Positions 37,774 to 46,326 of a stretch of 64,000 bases of DNA are shown in pieces. The position numbers and the translations under genes are program-made. The notes beneath the pieces were generated by a model. The model ran no database searches and was not told where the DNA came from. It saw nothing but the letters and a program-made list of their open reading frames with translations. Origin of the DNA: Truepera radiovictrix DSM 17093 (lineage in GTDB: Bacteria; Deinococcota; Deinococci; Deinococcales; Trueperaceae). The stretch spans positions 400,001 through 464,000 of the forward strand of contig NC_014221.1 in NCBI RefSeq assembly GCF_000092425.1. The letters run 5' to 3'. Each line of letters starts with the position of its first letter. The first letter of the stretch is position 1.

Positions 37774-37790
37774 TATCGTAGACCTCCGTG
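37774..37790 (+). promoter_or_regulatory. Leaderless-type promoter and GTG of the RNA methyltransferase gene
   Basis: TATCGT (37774-37779) lies 8 nt before a GTG at 37788. This GTG is not in frame with the methyltransferase unless one base is added in the C8 tract at 37803-37810. Confidence 0.45.
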
Positions 37791-38866
37791 CCCCGCCGCA
37801 AGCCCCCCCCAAAGCCCCCCGCGCCGCGCCCCCGGCCCTCACGGCCTTTGAAGCGGAGGTGCTGCCGGGGCTCGAGCCCTTCGCCGCGGCGGAGCTGCGC
37901 GCGCTGCGCGGCGTGCGGGAGCCCCGAGCGGCGGCCGGTGCGGTGCGCTTCGCGTTTGCGGGGCCTTGGGCGGCGCTGCACGCGCTGCGCACCGTGGTCG
38001 CGGTGTACGCCGTGGTGCCTTTCGCCGTGCCCCGCCCCAAGGCGCTCTTGGGGCACGAGCACCTGACGCGGCTCTTGGCCGCTATTGCCGCGGTGCGCCG
38101 CGGTGCGCCGGCGGGGGAGCGCTTTGCGAGCTTCCGCCTGGGGGCGGCGGGGGAGGGCTCGAGCGTCCTGATGCGCCTCGCCGAGACGCTCGCCCGCGAG
38201 ACGGGGCTCGCCTTTGAACCGGAGACCGGCGAGCTGCTCCTGCGGCTGCGGCGCGCGCCGCACCAAGAGGGCTGGGAGGCGCTCTTGCGCCTCACCCCGC
38301 GCCCCCTCTCGGCGCGGCGTTGGCGCGTCTGCAACCTCCCGGGTGGGCTCAACGCGGGCGTCGCCGCGGCTATGCTGGCGCTCGCCGAGGTGCGGGCCAG
38401 CGACCGGTTGCTGAACGCCATGTGCGGCTCCGGCACGCTCGCCATCGAACAGGCGCTGACGCTCCCCCCCGCGCGGCTTTTAGCGTGCGACACGAGCGCC
38501 GCAGCGCTCGCGTGCACCCGCGACAACGCGCGCGCCGCGGGCGTGACGCTAGAGCTTTTGCAGGCCGACGCGACGGCGCTGCCGCTGCCGGACGCGAGCG
38601 TAAGCGTCGTCGTCGCCGACCCGCCCTGGGGTGACGCGGTCGGCACCCACGGCCGCAACCGCGCGCTCTACCCGGCGTTTTTGCTCGAGGCGGCGCGCGT
38701 AACAGCTCCCGGGGGGCGCCTCGTCATCCTCACGCACGAGCTGCGGCTCTTTGACGAGGTGCTGGCGCAGCCTGCAGTCCGCGCCCGCTGGGACTCCGTA
38801 AGAAGCGTGCAGGTCTTTCACGGCGGCCACCGTCCGCGGCTGTGGCTGCTTAGGCGCCTTGCCTAA
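37788..38866 (+). pseudogene. THUMP-type class I RNA methyltransferase, start out of frame at a C8 tract
   Basis: The frame ending at 38866 encodes an RNA methyltransferase of the Trm14/TrmN/RlmL-like group. The N-terminal segment is FEAEVLPGLEPFAAAEL, a THUMP-like region follows, the SAM site is NAMCGSGTLAIEQAL near 38415, and the catalytic motif is DPPWGDAVGTHGRN near 38620. No ATG or GTG in this frame precedes FEAEV. A GTG with a leaderless promoter at 37788 reads eight residues and then enters a run of eight C (37803-37810). Nine C would join it perfectly to the methyltransferase. Slippage, phase variation, decay or a sequence error are all possible. An internal GTG at 37859 (in FEAEV) would lose the first strand. 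Confidence 0.7.
37803..37810 (+). repeat. C8 homopolymer at the 5' end of the methyltransferase gene
   Basis: Eight consecutive C sit 15 bases after the GTG. One more C restores a single continuous reading frame of about 360 residues. A second run of six C follows at 37815-37820. Confidence 0.85.
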
Positions 38867-38888
38867 CGGGGCTGGAGCGTGCTAAGAT
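38859..38888 (+). promoter_or_regulatory. Promoter of rpmB
   Basis: TTGCCT (38859-38864), an 18-bp spacer and TAAGAT (38883-38888) lie 27 bp before the rpmB ATG. The -35 overlaps the last codons of the upstream gene. Confidence 0.55.
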
Positions 38889-38915
38889 TGCAAGGTTTTG
38901 ACGGAAGAGGTGACT

Positions 38916-39143
38916 ATGGCGAAAGTATGTGACATCTGCGGGAAAAAGCCCGTCATCCGCAACCAACTGGTGCAGAGCGGGAAGGCGAAGCGCGAGGGCG
39001 GCGTCGGGCGCAAAACGACCGGCATCACGAAGACCTGGCGGCTCCCCAACCTGCAACGGGTGACGAGCCACGTCGGCGGCCAGTCCCGCCGCATCCGCGC
39101 CTGCACGGCGTGTATCCGCGCCGGTAAGACGCTCGGCCTCTAA
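38916..39143 (+). CDS. rpmB: Ribosomal protein bL28
   Basis: A 75-residue basic large-subunit protein. It starts MAKVCDICGKKP, with a CxxC pair matched by CTAC near residue 65; this is the zinc-binding form of bL28. The conserved SGKAKREGGVGRKTTG and RRIRACTACIRAGK stretches are present. The ATG at 38916 follows GGAAGAGGTG, and the in-frame codon at 38898 is not needed. The gene is monocistronic, between its own promoter and a strong terminator. Confidence 0.96.
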   Translation: MAKVCDICGKKPVIRNQLVQSGKAKREGGVGRKTTGITKTWRLPNLQRVTSHVGGQSRRIRACTACIRAGKTLGL

Positions 39144-39154
39144 CGGGGCGTTTA

Positions 39155-39178
39155 GGGACCTTCGGGTCCCCTTTTTTT
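39155..39178 (+). terminator. Rho-independent terminator of rpmB
   Basis: A GC-rich 6-bp stem (39155-39160/39165-39170) is capped by a TTCG tetraloop and followed by seven T (39172-39178). Confidence 0.93.
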
Positions 39179-39292
39179 GCCCCGTCGCGCGTGCGCCCCG
39201 CGTGCGGCGCTCGGGCCTTCCAGCGCCCTCTCACCTCGAGCCCGAAGCGGCGAGCGACAAGGGGGTGCTTGAGGCCGTGATAGCTTGGTGGG

Positions 39293-40735
39293 GTGCCGCA
39301 GCCTAGCAGGCTCACCTTCGACAGGGGCACGCTGATCCTCCACCTTCCCCCCGCCGGCCACAGCTGGGTTCAGTTCGCCACCTGGGACGACCGCATCGAG
39401 CGGTTTCGCCTCCCCGCCCTCGCCTACCGCCCCTTTTTGGAGGCGATGCGCGCCGAGGGGGTGGCGGTCGTGGACAAGGCGCGCGCCTTTGGCGCGCTGC
39501 AGCTCACGCCCGCTACCGAGGTAACGCCCTTTGCCCACCAGCTCGAGGCGCTTCGGGCCTGGAAGCGCTCGGGGCGCCGCGGGGTGGTGGTGCTGCCGAC
39601 CGGCTCGGGAAAGACCTACCTGGCGCAGCTCGCCATGCAGGCGACCCCGCGCAGCACCCTCGTGGTGGTGCCCACCTTGGACCTCATGCACCAGTGGTAC
39701 GCGCACCTCAGGGCCGCTTTTCCGGACGTCGAGGTCGGGCTCTTGGGCGGGGGTTCAAAGGACCGCACGCCGCTTCTTATCGCCACCTACGACAGCGCCG
39801 CGATGCACGCCGAAACCCTCGGCAACCGCTACGGCCTTCTCGTGTTCGACGAGTGCCACCACCTGCCGGGGGCGTTCTACCGCGCCGTCGCCGAGTACGC
39901 GCTCGCCCCCTACCGCTTGGGGCTCTCCGCGACGCTCGAGCGGAGTGACGGCAAGCACGCGGACTTAGAGCGGCTCATCGGGCCCGTCGTGCTGCGCCGC
40001 ACCCCCGCGGAGCTCGCCGGCGGCGCTTTGGCCGAGCACCGGGTCGTGCAGATCCGAGTCAAGCTCTCGGCCGCGGAGCGCGCGCGCTACGACGCCCTCA
40101 TAGGGACGCGCAACGCCTTTTTAGCGCAGCAGGGGATCAGCCTGGGCACGCTGTCGGGTTGGGGCCGCTTCGTCCGGGCGAGCGCGCGCTCCAAGGCGGG
40201 GCGCGCGGCCATGCTGGCGCACCGCGAAGCGCGCGCCATCGCCTTCGGTACCGAGGGGAAGCTGCGCGTCTTAGCCGACCTGCTGCGGCGGCACTTCCCC
40301 GAGCGGACGCTCGTCTTCACCGACGACAACGCGACCGTCTACCGCGTGTCGCAGGACTTTTTGATTCCGGCCATCACCCACCAGACGAAGGTCAAGGAGC
40401 GGCACGAGATCCTCGCACGCTTCCGGAGCGGCGCGTACCCGGTGCTGGTGACCTCCAGGGTGCTCAACGAAGGGGTCGACGTGCCGGCGGCGAAGGTCGC
40501 GGTGGTGCTTTCGGGAACGGGTTCGACGCGCGAGTACGTGCAGCGCTTGGGCCGCATTTTGCGGCGCGGCGAGGGGAAGCTCGCGGTGCTCTACGAGGTC
40601 GTCGCCGAGGGTACCAGCGAGGAGGGGGTGTCGCGGCGGCGGCGCGGGGAGCGGCCGGAGGCCCCCCCGCGCTTCGAGCGCATCGGCGACGAGGAGACCG
40701 TCACCCTAGACGACCTCGGCGCGCCGGGGCCCTAG
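39293..40735 (+). CDS. XPB/Ssl2-type superfamily 2 DNA helicase
   Basis: This 480-residue helicase resembles archaeal and bacterial XPB, which unwinds or translocates on DNA in nucleotide excision repair. The N-terminal damage-recognition-like part (to about 80) is followed by the Walker A site LPTGSGKTYLA near residue 100 and the DECH box in VFDECHHLPG near residue 184. Further motifs are SATLERSDGK, VTSRVLNEGVDVP near residue 385 and the arginine-finger region QRLGRILRRGEGK. TAGCTT (39281-39286) lies 6 nt before the GTG start. Its stop overlaps the start of a DUF790 (Bax1) gene, the known helicase-nuclease partner. Confidence 0.9.
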   Translation: MPQPSRLTFDRGTLILHLPPAGHSWVQFATWDDRIERFRLPALAYRPFLEAMRAEGVAVVDKARAFGALQLTPATEVTPFAHQLEALRAWKRSGRRGVVVLPTGSGKTYLAQLAMQATPRSTLVVVPTLDLMHQWYAHLRAAFPDVEVGLLGGGSKDRTPLLIATYDSAAMHAETLGNRYGLLVFDECHHLPGAFYRAVAEYALAPYRLGLSATLERSDGKHADLERLIGPVVLRRTPAELAGGALAEHRVVQIRVKLSAAERARYDALIGTRNAFLAQQGISLGTLSGWGRFVRASARSKAGRAAMLAHREARAIAFGTEGKLRVLADLLRRHFPERTLVFTDDNATVYRVSQDFLIPAITHQTKVKERHEILARFRSGAYPVLVTSRVLNEGVDVPAAKVAVVLSGTGSTREYVQRLGRILRRGEGKLAVLYEVVAEGTSEEGVSRRRRGERPEAPPRFERIGDEETVTLDDLGAPGP

Positions 40736-41951
40736 TGCTGCCGTCGCCCCTCCTGATCTCCCGCGCGCTCGGCGAGGAGGTCATCCCCAAACGCCTCGAG
40801 TTAAACCGCGCAAACCTAGCGACGGCGCGCGACCTGATCGCCCTCTTTGAGCGCTGCCGCGGAGGGCGGCGCGCTGAGCTCAACGAGCAGCTCGCGGTGT
40901 TGGAGGGGGACGGGACCGACTACCGCGTCAAACGCGGGTTGGCGCACATCCTGCTCGGTAGCTTCAGCACGTTTGAGACCGTGAGCCCGCTGGAGCCCGC
41001 CAAACTGCGCGAAGCGGTCTTTACGCGCGCGGCCTCGGGCGTGCCGGACCCGCGGGGCGCCGCGGCGACGGTGCAACGCGTCGCGGAGGCGCTCACGCAG
41101 GAGCTCGGCCGGAGCGTGCACCCAGGCGAGGTGCGCGAGGGGCTCTACGCCGACCTGCCCGACAACCAGCGCCTGGTAGCCTTCGAGCCGCCCACGCCCG
41201 AAGCGCTGTTGCACCGCTACAACCTCGCCCAGGCGCAGGGCGTCCTCTACCGCGCCAAGCACGTGGTGATCACCGCGCACCGCAACGACCCCGGTGAGTA
41301 CAAGCTGCTGTTTCGCTACCTCAAACTCTTCGGCCTGATGAGCTACATCGAGGGCGACGCCGAGTACGGCTTTACCATCACCGTCGACGGCCCCGCGAGC
41401 CTGTTTGCGCCGAGCACCCGCTACGGGCTGGCGCTCGCGAAGCTCCTCCCCGCGCTTTTACACGTCACGCGCTGGAGCCTCGTCGCCGAGCTCGCGCCGC
41501 GTACGCTCTATGACGGCTCGAGCACCCCCAGCCGCTTTGCGCTGGACTCGAGCTGCGGCCTGGTCTCGCACTACCCGCCCGGCAGGCCCTACGACAGCAT
41601 CCTCGAGAGCGCCTTTACCGAGCGCTGGCGCAGCGCGGGTAGCACGCCTGGCGGCTCGAGCGCGAGGTCGACCTCGTCGCGCTGCCCGGCAGCGTGATGG
41701 TCCCGGACTTTCGTCTCGTCCACCCCGACGGGCGCTCGTTTTTGCTCGAGATCGTCGGGTACTGGCGTCCCGAATACCTCAAAAAGAAGTTCGCCCAGGT
41801 CAGGCGTGCCCTGCGCGACGACCTCATCCTCGCCGTGTCGGAGAGGCTCAACCTAAGCCGCGCGGGGATCACCCTAGACGACCTGCCCGCCAAGGTGGTG
41901 TGGTTTAACGAGAAGCTGCTGCCGAAGTCGGTGTTGGCGCTCCTGCCGTGA
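40735..41951 (+). pseudogene. DUF790/Bax1-like nuclease, split by a frameshift
   Basis: Bax1 (DUF790) proteins are nucleases that pair with XPB helicase to open and cut damaged DNA. The first frame starts at the GTG at 40735 (TAGTG overlap with the helicase) and runs to a TGA at 41695, with the family N-terminal blocks PKRLELNRANLATARDLI and the AKHVVITAHRN region. The C-terminal nuclease domain is in another frame, from WRLEREVDLV at about 41649 through MVPDFRLVHPDGRSFLLEIV to the stop at 41951. It carries the D..E-x-V PD-(D/E)XK-like core and WRPEYLKKK. A TAG at 41640 in the second frame confines the shift to 41643-41697. The second half can begin at the ATG at 41697, overlapping the TGA, so two coupled polypeptides are possible. 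Confidence 0.8.
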
Positions 41952-41996
41952 AGGGCGGGCGCAGCCTGCTTGACGCGGGGGGGCGCGCAAAGCGGT

Positions 41997-42002
41997 TAGG
42001 CT
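41997..42002 (+). promoter_or_regulatory. Leaderless-type -10 box of msrB
   Basis: TAGGCT lies 5 nt before the ATG at 42008. A TTGACG at 41970-41975 is too far away (21 bp) for a normal -35. Confidence 0.4.
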
Positions 42003-42007
42003 AGTCT

Positions 42008-42430
42008 ATGGACTCGCAAAAGCGCGACGAGAACGCCCCCCAACAAAACCCCAACCTCACCCCCGAGCAGATCTACGTGCTCCGCCACGAGGGTACCGAA
42101 CGGCCGGGCTCGAGCCCCCTCAACTATGAGAAGCGCCCCGGCACCTACTACTGCGCGGGGTGCGGCGCGCCGCTCTTTACCTCGGCGACCAAGTACGACT
42201 CCGGTTCGGGGTGGCCGAGCTTTTACGCGCCGATAGAGGGCAGCATTGAGACCAAAGTCGACTACAAGCTCCTGGTTCCCCGCACCGAGTACCACTGCGC
42301 GCGCTGCGGCGGCCACCAGGGGCACGTCTTCGGCGACGGTCCGGAGCCGACCGGGTTGCGCTACTGCAACAACGGGGTGGCGCTGACCTTCGTCCCGGAC
42401 GACCCGGAGGACACGGCGGCCGAGAGGTAG
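42008..42430 (+). CDS. msrB: Peptide methionine-R-sulfoxide reductase MsrB
   Basis: MsrB reduces the R epimer of methionine sulfoxide in proteins. The 140-residue product has the family fold markers YEKRPGTYYCAGCGAPLF and GSGWPSFYAP, the second zinc pair in CARCGG, and the catalytic Cys in LRYCNNGVAL near residue 121. The two CxxC pairs make it the zinc-containing form. The start sits 5 nt after a leaderless-type -10 box. The S10 peptidase gene follows after 20 bp with its own box. Confidence 0.94.
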   Translation: MDSQKRDENAPQQNPNLTPEQIYVLRHEGTERPGSSPLNYEKRPGTYYCAGCGAPLFTSATKYDSGSGWPSFYAPIEGSIETKVDYKLLVPRTEYHCARCGGHQGHVFGDGPEPTGLRYCNNGVALTFVPDDPEDTAAER

Positions 42431-42450
42431 CGCGGCAAGTAGCATGGGGC

Positions 42451-43935
42451 ATGACCCAAGAACCCGCACCGCAGACCCCGGCGCAGCCTAGCGCAGCGGC
42501 GCTGCAAGACCACCTCGTCGTCACCCACCACACCCTCACCGTAGGGGGCGCGGAGCTGCGCTACACCGCCACCGCGGGCACCCTCGTGCTGCGCGAGGAG
42601 CGCCACAAAGACGGCGTCTGGGAGGGTGACAAGCCCAAAGCGACGGTTTTTGTCGTCGCCTACAGCAAAGACGGGGCGGACCCGGGGAGGCGCCCCGTCA
42701 CCTTCGCCTTTAACGGCGGCCCCGGTTCGTCGTCGGTGTGGCTGCACCTGGGCGCTTTGGGCCCCAAACGGGTCCTCATGGACGAACTCGGCCACCCCAC
42801 GCCGCCGCCCTACCGCTTGATCGACAACGCCCACACGCTCCTAGACGTCACCGACCTCGTCTTTATCGACCCCGTGTCGACCGGTTACAGCCGCGCCGCC
42901 CCCGGCGAAAAGCCCGCCGACTTTCACGCCTTCAACGAGGACATCGCTTCGGTCGGCGACGTGATCCGGCTCTACACCTCGCGCTATGGGCGCTGGTCGA
43001 GCCCGAAGTTCTTGATCGGCGAGTCCTACGGGACGACGCGCGCGGCGGGGCTCGCGGGCTACTTGCAGGAGCGGCATGGGATGTACCTAAGCGGCCTCAT
43101 GCTGGTCTCGTCCGTGCTGGACTTTCAGACCCTGCTCTTTGAGGCGGGCAACGACCTGCCCTATAGCCTCTTCCTGCCCGCCTACACGGCCACCGCTTGG
43201 TACCACTCTCGGCTGCCCGAAGCGCTGCAGCGCCGGCCGCTTCGCGAGGTGCTCCGCGAGGTCGAGGCGTTCGCGCTCGGGGAGTACGCGCTCGCCCTGT
43301 TGCAAGGCGCCAACCTGGAGGCCGAGCGGCGCGCCGAGGTCGCCCGCACCCTGGCGCGCTACACGGGGCTCAGCGAGGCGTACGTGGAGCGCTGCGACCT
43401 GCGGCTCGAGATCGGCCGCTTTACCAAAGAGCTGCTGCGGGACGCGGGGCGCACGGTCGGGCGGCTCGACAGCCGCTTTACGGGTTTCGACCGCGACGCG
43501 GCGGGGGAGCGCCCCCTGTACGACCCCTCCTACGCCACCATCCAAGGCCCCTACACGGCGACCTTGAACGACTACGTCCGCCGCGAGCTCGGCTTCGCGA
43601 GCGACCTGCCCTACGAGATCTTGACGAACCTCTACGAGACCTGGAGCTACAAGGCGTTCGAGAACCGCTTCGTGAGCGTGTCCGACACCCTGCGCAAAGC
43701 CATGTCGATCAACCCTCACCTCAAGGTACACGTCGCGAGCGGGGTGTTCGACCTGGCGACGCCCTACTTCGCCACCGCGTACACGCTCAGCCACCTGGGG
43801 CTCGCGCCTGAGCTGCGCGGCAACCTCAGCACCAGCACCTACGAGGCGGGGCACATGATGTACGTGCACGAGGCGTCGCTAGCGAAGCTGAAGGGAGAGT
43901 TGGGGAGGTTTATTCTTACTTCTCAGGCAACTTGA
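42451..43935 (+). CDS. Serine carboxypeptidase-like S10 family peptidase
   Basis: The 494-residue protein belongs to peptidase family S10. The oxyanion-hole block FAFNGGPGSSSVWLHLGALGP is near residue 88, the nucleophile Ser is in IGESYGTTRAAG near residue 190, the Asp is in SGVFDLATPY near residue 432, and the His is in AGHMMYVHE near residue 468. No signal peptide is visible, so it seems cytoplasmic, unlike most S10 enzymes. TAGCAT (42440-42445) lies 5 nt before the ATG. The last dozen codons become AT-rich, where the foreign-looking segment starts. Confidence 0.9.
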   Translation: MTQEPAPQTPAQPSAAALQDHLVVTHHTLTVGGAELRYTATAGTLVLREERHKDGVWEGDKPKATVFVVAYSKDGADPGRRPVTFAFNGGPGSSSVWLHLGALGPKRVLMDELGHPTPPPYRLIDNAHTLLDVTDLVFIDPVSTGYSRAAPGEKPADFHAFNEDIASVGDVIRLYTSRYGRWSSPKFLIGESYGTTRAAGLAGYLQERHGMYLSGLMLVSSVLDFQTLLFEAGNDLPYSLFLPAYTATAWYHSRLPEALQRRPLREVLREVEAFALGEYALALLQGANLEAERRAEVARTLARYTGLSEAYVERCDLRLEIGRFTKELLRDAGRTVGRLDSRFTGFDRDAAGERPLYDPSYATIQGPYTATLNDYVRRELGFASDLPYEILTNLYETWSYKAFENRFVSVSDTLRKAMSINPHLKVHVASGVFDLATPYFATAYTLSHLGLAPELRGNLSTSTYEAGHMMYVHEASLAKLKGELGRFILTSQAT

Positions 43936-43936
43936 T

Positions 43937-43966
43937 TTGAGTGGTTAGCGATTGAGACTCTAGACT
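43937..43966 (+). promoter_or_regulatory. Promoter of the AT-rich orphan gene
   Basis: TTGAGT (43937-43942), an 18-bp spacer and TAGACT (43961-43966) lie 17 bp before the ATG. A TATTAT overlaps it at 43966-43971. No Shine-Dalgarno is strong, though GGAG occurs at 43972. Confidence 0.45.
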
Positions 43967-43983
43967 ATTATGGAGCTAATTCA

Positions 43984-44682
43984 ATGGACTTGAGAAATCT
44001 AATTGTAAATAAGGTGGATAACGCTAACAGTCTGCTTTCCCAACACCCAATAGCAAAGGGGCTTGTTGAGGGTGGCGTCTCACTCATACCCTTTTTGGGA
44101 ACAGCCATAACAGGTACCCTCAATACCCGTGCGGCTCTCTTATTTGAGAGGAACACAACACTGCTTACTAACGAACTAAAAACCCAGGTTCACAGACTGA
44201 GTGAGAATAAGATAGATAGAGAGTTCTTAGACTCCGATGAATTTACATTTCTTATCCTGGATGTTCTTGCTAAGAATGCCTATACATATGAGGAAGTCAA
44301 AACTCAACTTTTTGCTCAAATTCTTATCAACTCGACATTGAAGGGAACCTCCTCTACCCCTTATAAAGAGGGATTTGTTCGGATAGTTAGTGATCTAAGT
44401 GCGCAGCATATTCAAATTTTTACTGCTGTATTTCGGAAAGCTCAAACGTTCACAGGTCAGCACCAAATTAACAACGAAGACTATGTAAAAGCTCAGGAAA
44501 TTGCTGGAGAAGCTGAACTGACTCAAAGCCGTACTATAGCGTATTGCGAAGAACTAATACGCTATGGATTGTTGTCCGATTGGTCAGTTGGGCGCTGGGA
44601 GTATCAGCGAGGTTTGTACTCAGTAACTGATTACGGCGCTGAATTCGCTTCGTTTCTAATGTCACATGTCAGTGAGAGCTAG
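43984..44682 (+). CDS. AT-rich orphan protein with glycine-rich helix and winged-helix-like end
   Basis: I do not recognise the family. The 232-residue product has a short N-terminal glycine-rich hydrophobic stretch, GGVSLIPFLGTAITGTL (residues 30-46), that could enter a membrane. A helical middle of about 130 residues follows. The C-terminus, with YCEELIRYGLLSD and YSVTDYGAEFASFL, reads like a winged-helix wing. This layout (small hydrophobic element, helical middle, winged end) recalls uncharacterised proteins of the DUF4393 type. Codon use and base composition are strikingly AT-rich compared with everything around it, so the gene was probably acquired. It overlaps the next gene by 17 bp. 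Confidence 0.7.
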   Translation: MDLRNLIVNKVDNANSLLSQHPIAKGLVEGGVSLIPFLGTAITGTLNTRAALLFERNTTLLTNELKTQVHRLSENKIDREFLDSDEFTFLILDVLAKNAYTYEEVKTQLFAQILINSTLKGTSSTPYKEGFVRIVSDLSAQHIQIFTAVFRKAQTFTGQHQINNEDYVKAQEIAGEAELTQSRTIAYCEELIRYGLLSDWSVGRWEYQRGLYSVTDYGAEFASFLMSHVSES

Positions 44683-45598
44683 GCAGTTTGTGCGCGGCAC
44701 CCACGCCTCCCTCCCCGACCCCCGCAACGAGAGCGTTTTCGTCTACATCAACGGCGCATTCTTCCCCCGTCACGAGGCCAAGATCTCCGTGTTCGACAGC
44801 GGCTTTTTGGTCGGCGACGGCGTGTGGGAGGGGGTGCGGCTTCATGAGGGTGCCTTCGCCTTTTTGGACCTGCACCTAGAGCGGCTGTTCGAGGGGGCGA
44901 GGGCGATCGGCCTAGACATCGGCAAGACGAAGGCCGAGCTCGAGGCGGCGCTGTACGACACCGTGCGCAAAAACGCCATGCACACGGACGTGCACGTGCG
45001 CCTGATGGTCACCCGCGGGACCAAAAAGACCCCCTCGCAGGACCCACGCCTCGTCGAGGGGGGGCCCAATATCGTCATCATCGCCGAGCACAAGCGCGCC
45101 GACCCGGAGGTGACGGCGGCGGGCGTGCGGCTGCTGACCAGCACCGTGCGCCGCCCGCCGCCCGACACCCTGGACCAGAAGCTAAACTGCCACTCCAAAC
45201 TGCACGAGGTCGTGGCGCTCGTGCAGGCGCTGCACGCGGGCGCGGACGAGGCGCTGATGCTCGACCCCGAGGGGTTCGTGGCGACCTGCAACGCGACAAA
45301 CTTCTTTATCGTCCGGCGCGGCGAGGTGTGGACCTCGACGGGGCAGTATTGCCTAAACGGCATCACGCGGCGCATCGTCCTGGCGCTCTGCCGCGAGGCG
45401 GGGATCGTGGCCCTCGAAAAGCCCTTTTCGCTCACGGAGGTCTACAGCGCCGATGAAGCGTTCGTCACGGGGACCTTCGGCGGGTTGACGCCCGTGATCG
45501 AGGTCGACGGGCGGCGGATCGGCGACGCTCAGCGCGGCCCGGTCACAGCGCGGCTCACCGCCCTCTACCAGGCGGCGGTGGCGGAGGCGGCGCGGTGA
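44666..45598 (+). CDS. Class IV PLP aminotransferase (BCAT/D-amino acid type)
   Basis: The 310-residue protein is a fold-type IV PLP enzyme related to branched-chain aminotransferase, D-amino-acid aminotransferase and aminodeoxychorismate lyase. Family blocks are VYINGAFFPRHEAKISVFDSG near residue 26, GDGVWEGVR, and a central LDQKLNCHSKLHEV with the likely Schiff-base Lys. The ANATNF-type stretch appears as VATCNATNFFIV, and GTFGGLTPV lies near the end. The first ATG is at 44666; GTG codons at 44672 and 44690 are also possible and would fit an N-terminus that begins after the AT-rich insert. Its stop overlaps the next gene (GTGA), a sulfotransferase-like protein. Confidence 0.88.
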   Translation: MSVRARQFVRGTHASLPDPRNESVFVYINGAFFPRHEAKISVFDSGFLVGDGVWEGVRLHEGAFAFLDLHLERLFEGARAIGLDIGKTKAELEAALYDTVRKNAMHTDVHVRLMVTRGTKKTPSQDPRLVEGGPNIVIIAEHKRADPEVTAAGVRLLTSTVRRPPPDTLDQKLNCHSKLHEVVALVQALHAGADEALMLDPEGFVATCNATNFFIVRRGEVWTSTGQYCLNGITRRIVLALCREAGIVALEKPFSLTEVYSADEAFVTGTFGGLTPVIEVDGRRIGDAQRGPVTARLTALYQAAVAEAAR

Positions 45599-46326
45599 CG
45601 CGGCCCCTACGGCTGTCCGTCTGGTCGGGGCCGCGCAACGTCTCGACCGCCCTGATGTACAGCTTTCGGGAGCGCGCCGACACGACGGTGGTCGACGAAC
45701 CGCTCTACGGGCACTACCTACGGGTGTCGGGTGCGCCCCACCCCGGCCGCGACGAGGTGCTCGCCAGCATGGACACGGACGGCGAGCGGGTGGTGCGGGA
45801 GGTGCTGCTCGGCGACTACGCTGCGCCCGTAGTGATGTTTAAAAACATGGCGCACCACCTGGTGGGTTTGGAGCGCGCGTTTTTGGGGGAGCTCACCAAC
45901 GTCCTACTAACCCGCGACCCGTACGATATGCTCCCGTCGCTCGCGCAGAGGCTCCCGGAGCCCACGCTGCGCGACACCGGCCTCACCGAGCAGGTCGCGC
46001 TGCTGGAGTTCGTGCTGGAGAGGGGCCAAGAGCCCGTGGTGATCGACGCCAAGGCGCTCCTCCAGGACCCCGAGGGGGTGCTGCGGGCGGTGTGCCGCCG
46101 CTTGGGACTTCCCTTCGACCCGGCGATGCTCGCGTGGCCCGCGGGCCCCAAACCCGAGGACGGGGTGTGGGCCAGGCACTGGTACGCCAACGTGCACCGC
46201 TCGAGCACCTTCGCCCCCTACACCCCCAAGGCCGACCCCCTGCCGGCGCACCTGACGCCGCTTCTCGAGGTGTGCGCGCCGCTCTACGAGCGTTTGGCCG
46301 CCTACGCGGTCTCCCCCGAAAGGTAG
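45595..46326 (+). CDS. Sulfotransferase-like P-loop protein, partner of the aminotransferase
   Basis: This 243-residue protein has the start of a sulfotransferase fold. A phosphosulfate-binding-like loop is in VWSGPRNVSTALMYSF (residues 8-23), followed by VVDEPLYGHYLRVSG. A second strand carries LLTRDPYDMLPSL near residue 103, and the tail has WARHWYANVHRSS. In plants a protein annotated as aminotransferase-like carries a very similar domain joined to a class IV aminotransferase. Here the two are separate but translation-coupled genes. Substrate and reaction are unknown; PAPS use is not demonstrated. Confidence 0.72.
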   Translation: MTRPLRLSVWSGPRNVSTALMYSFRERADTTVVDEPLYGHYLRVSGAPHPGRDEVLASMDTDGERVVREVLLGDYAAPVVMFKNMAHHLVGLERAFLGELTNVLLTRDPYDMLPSLAQRLPEPTLRDTGLTEQVALLEFVLERGQEPVVIDAKALLQDPEGVLRAVCRRLGLPFDPAMLAWPAGPKPEDGVWARHWYANVHRSSTFAPYTPKADPLPAHLTPLLEVCAPLYERLAAYAVSPER

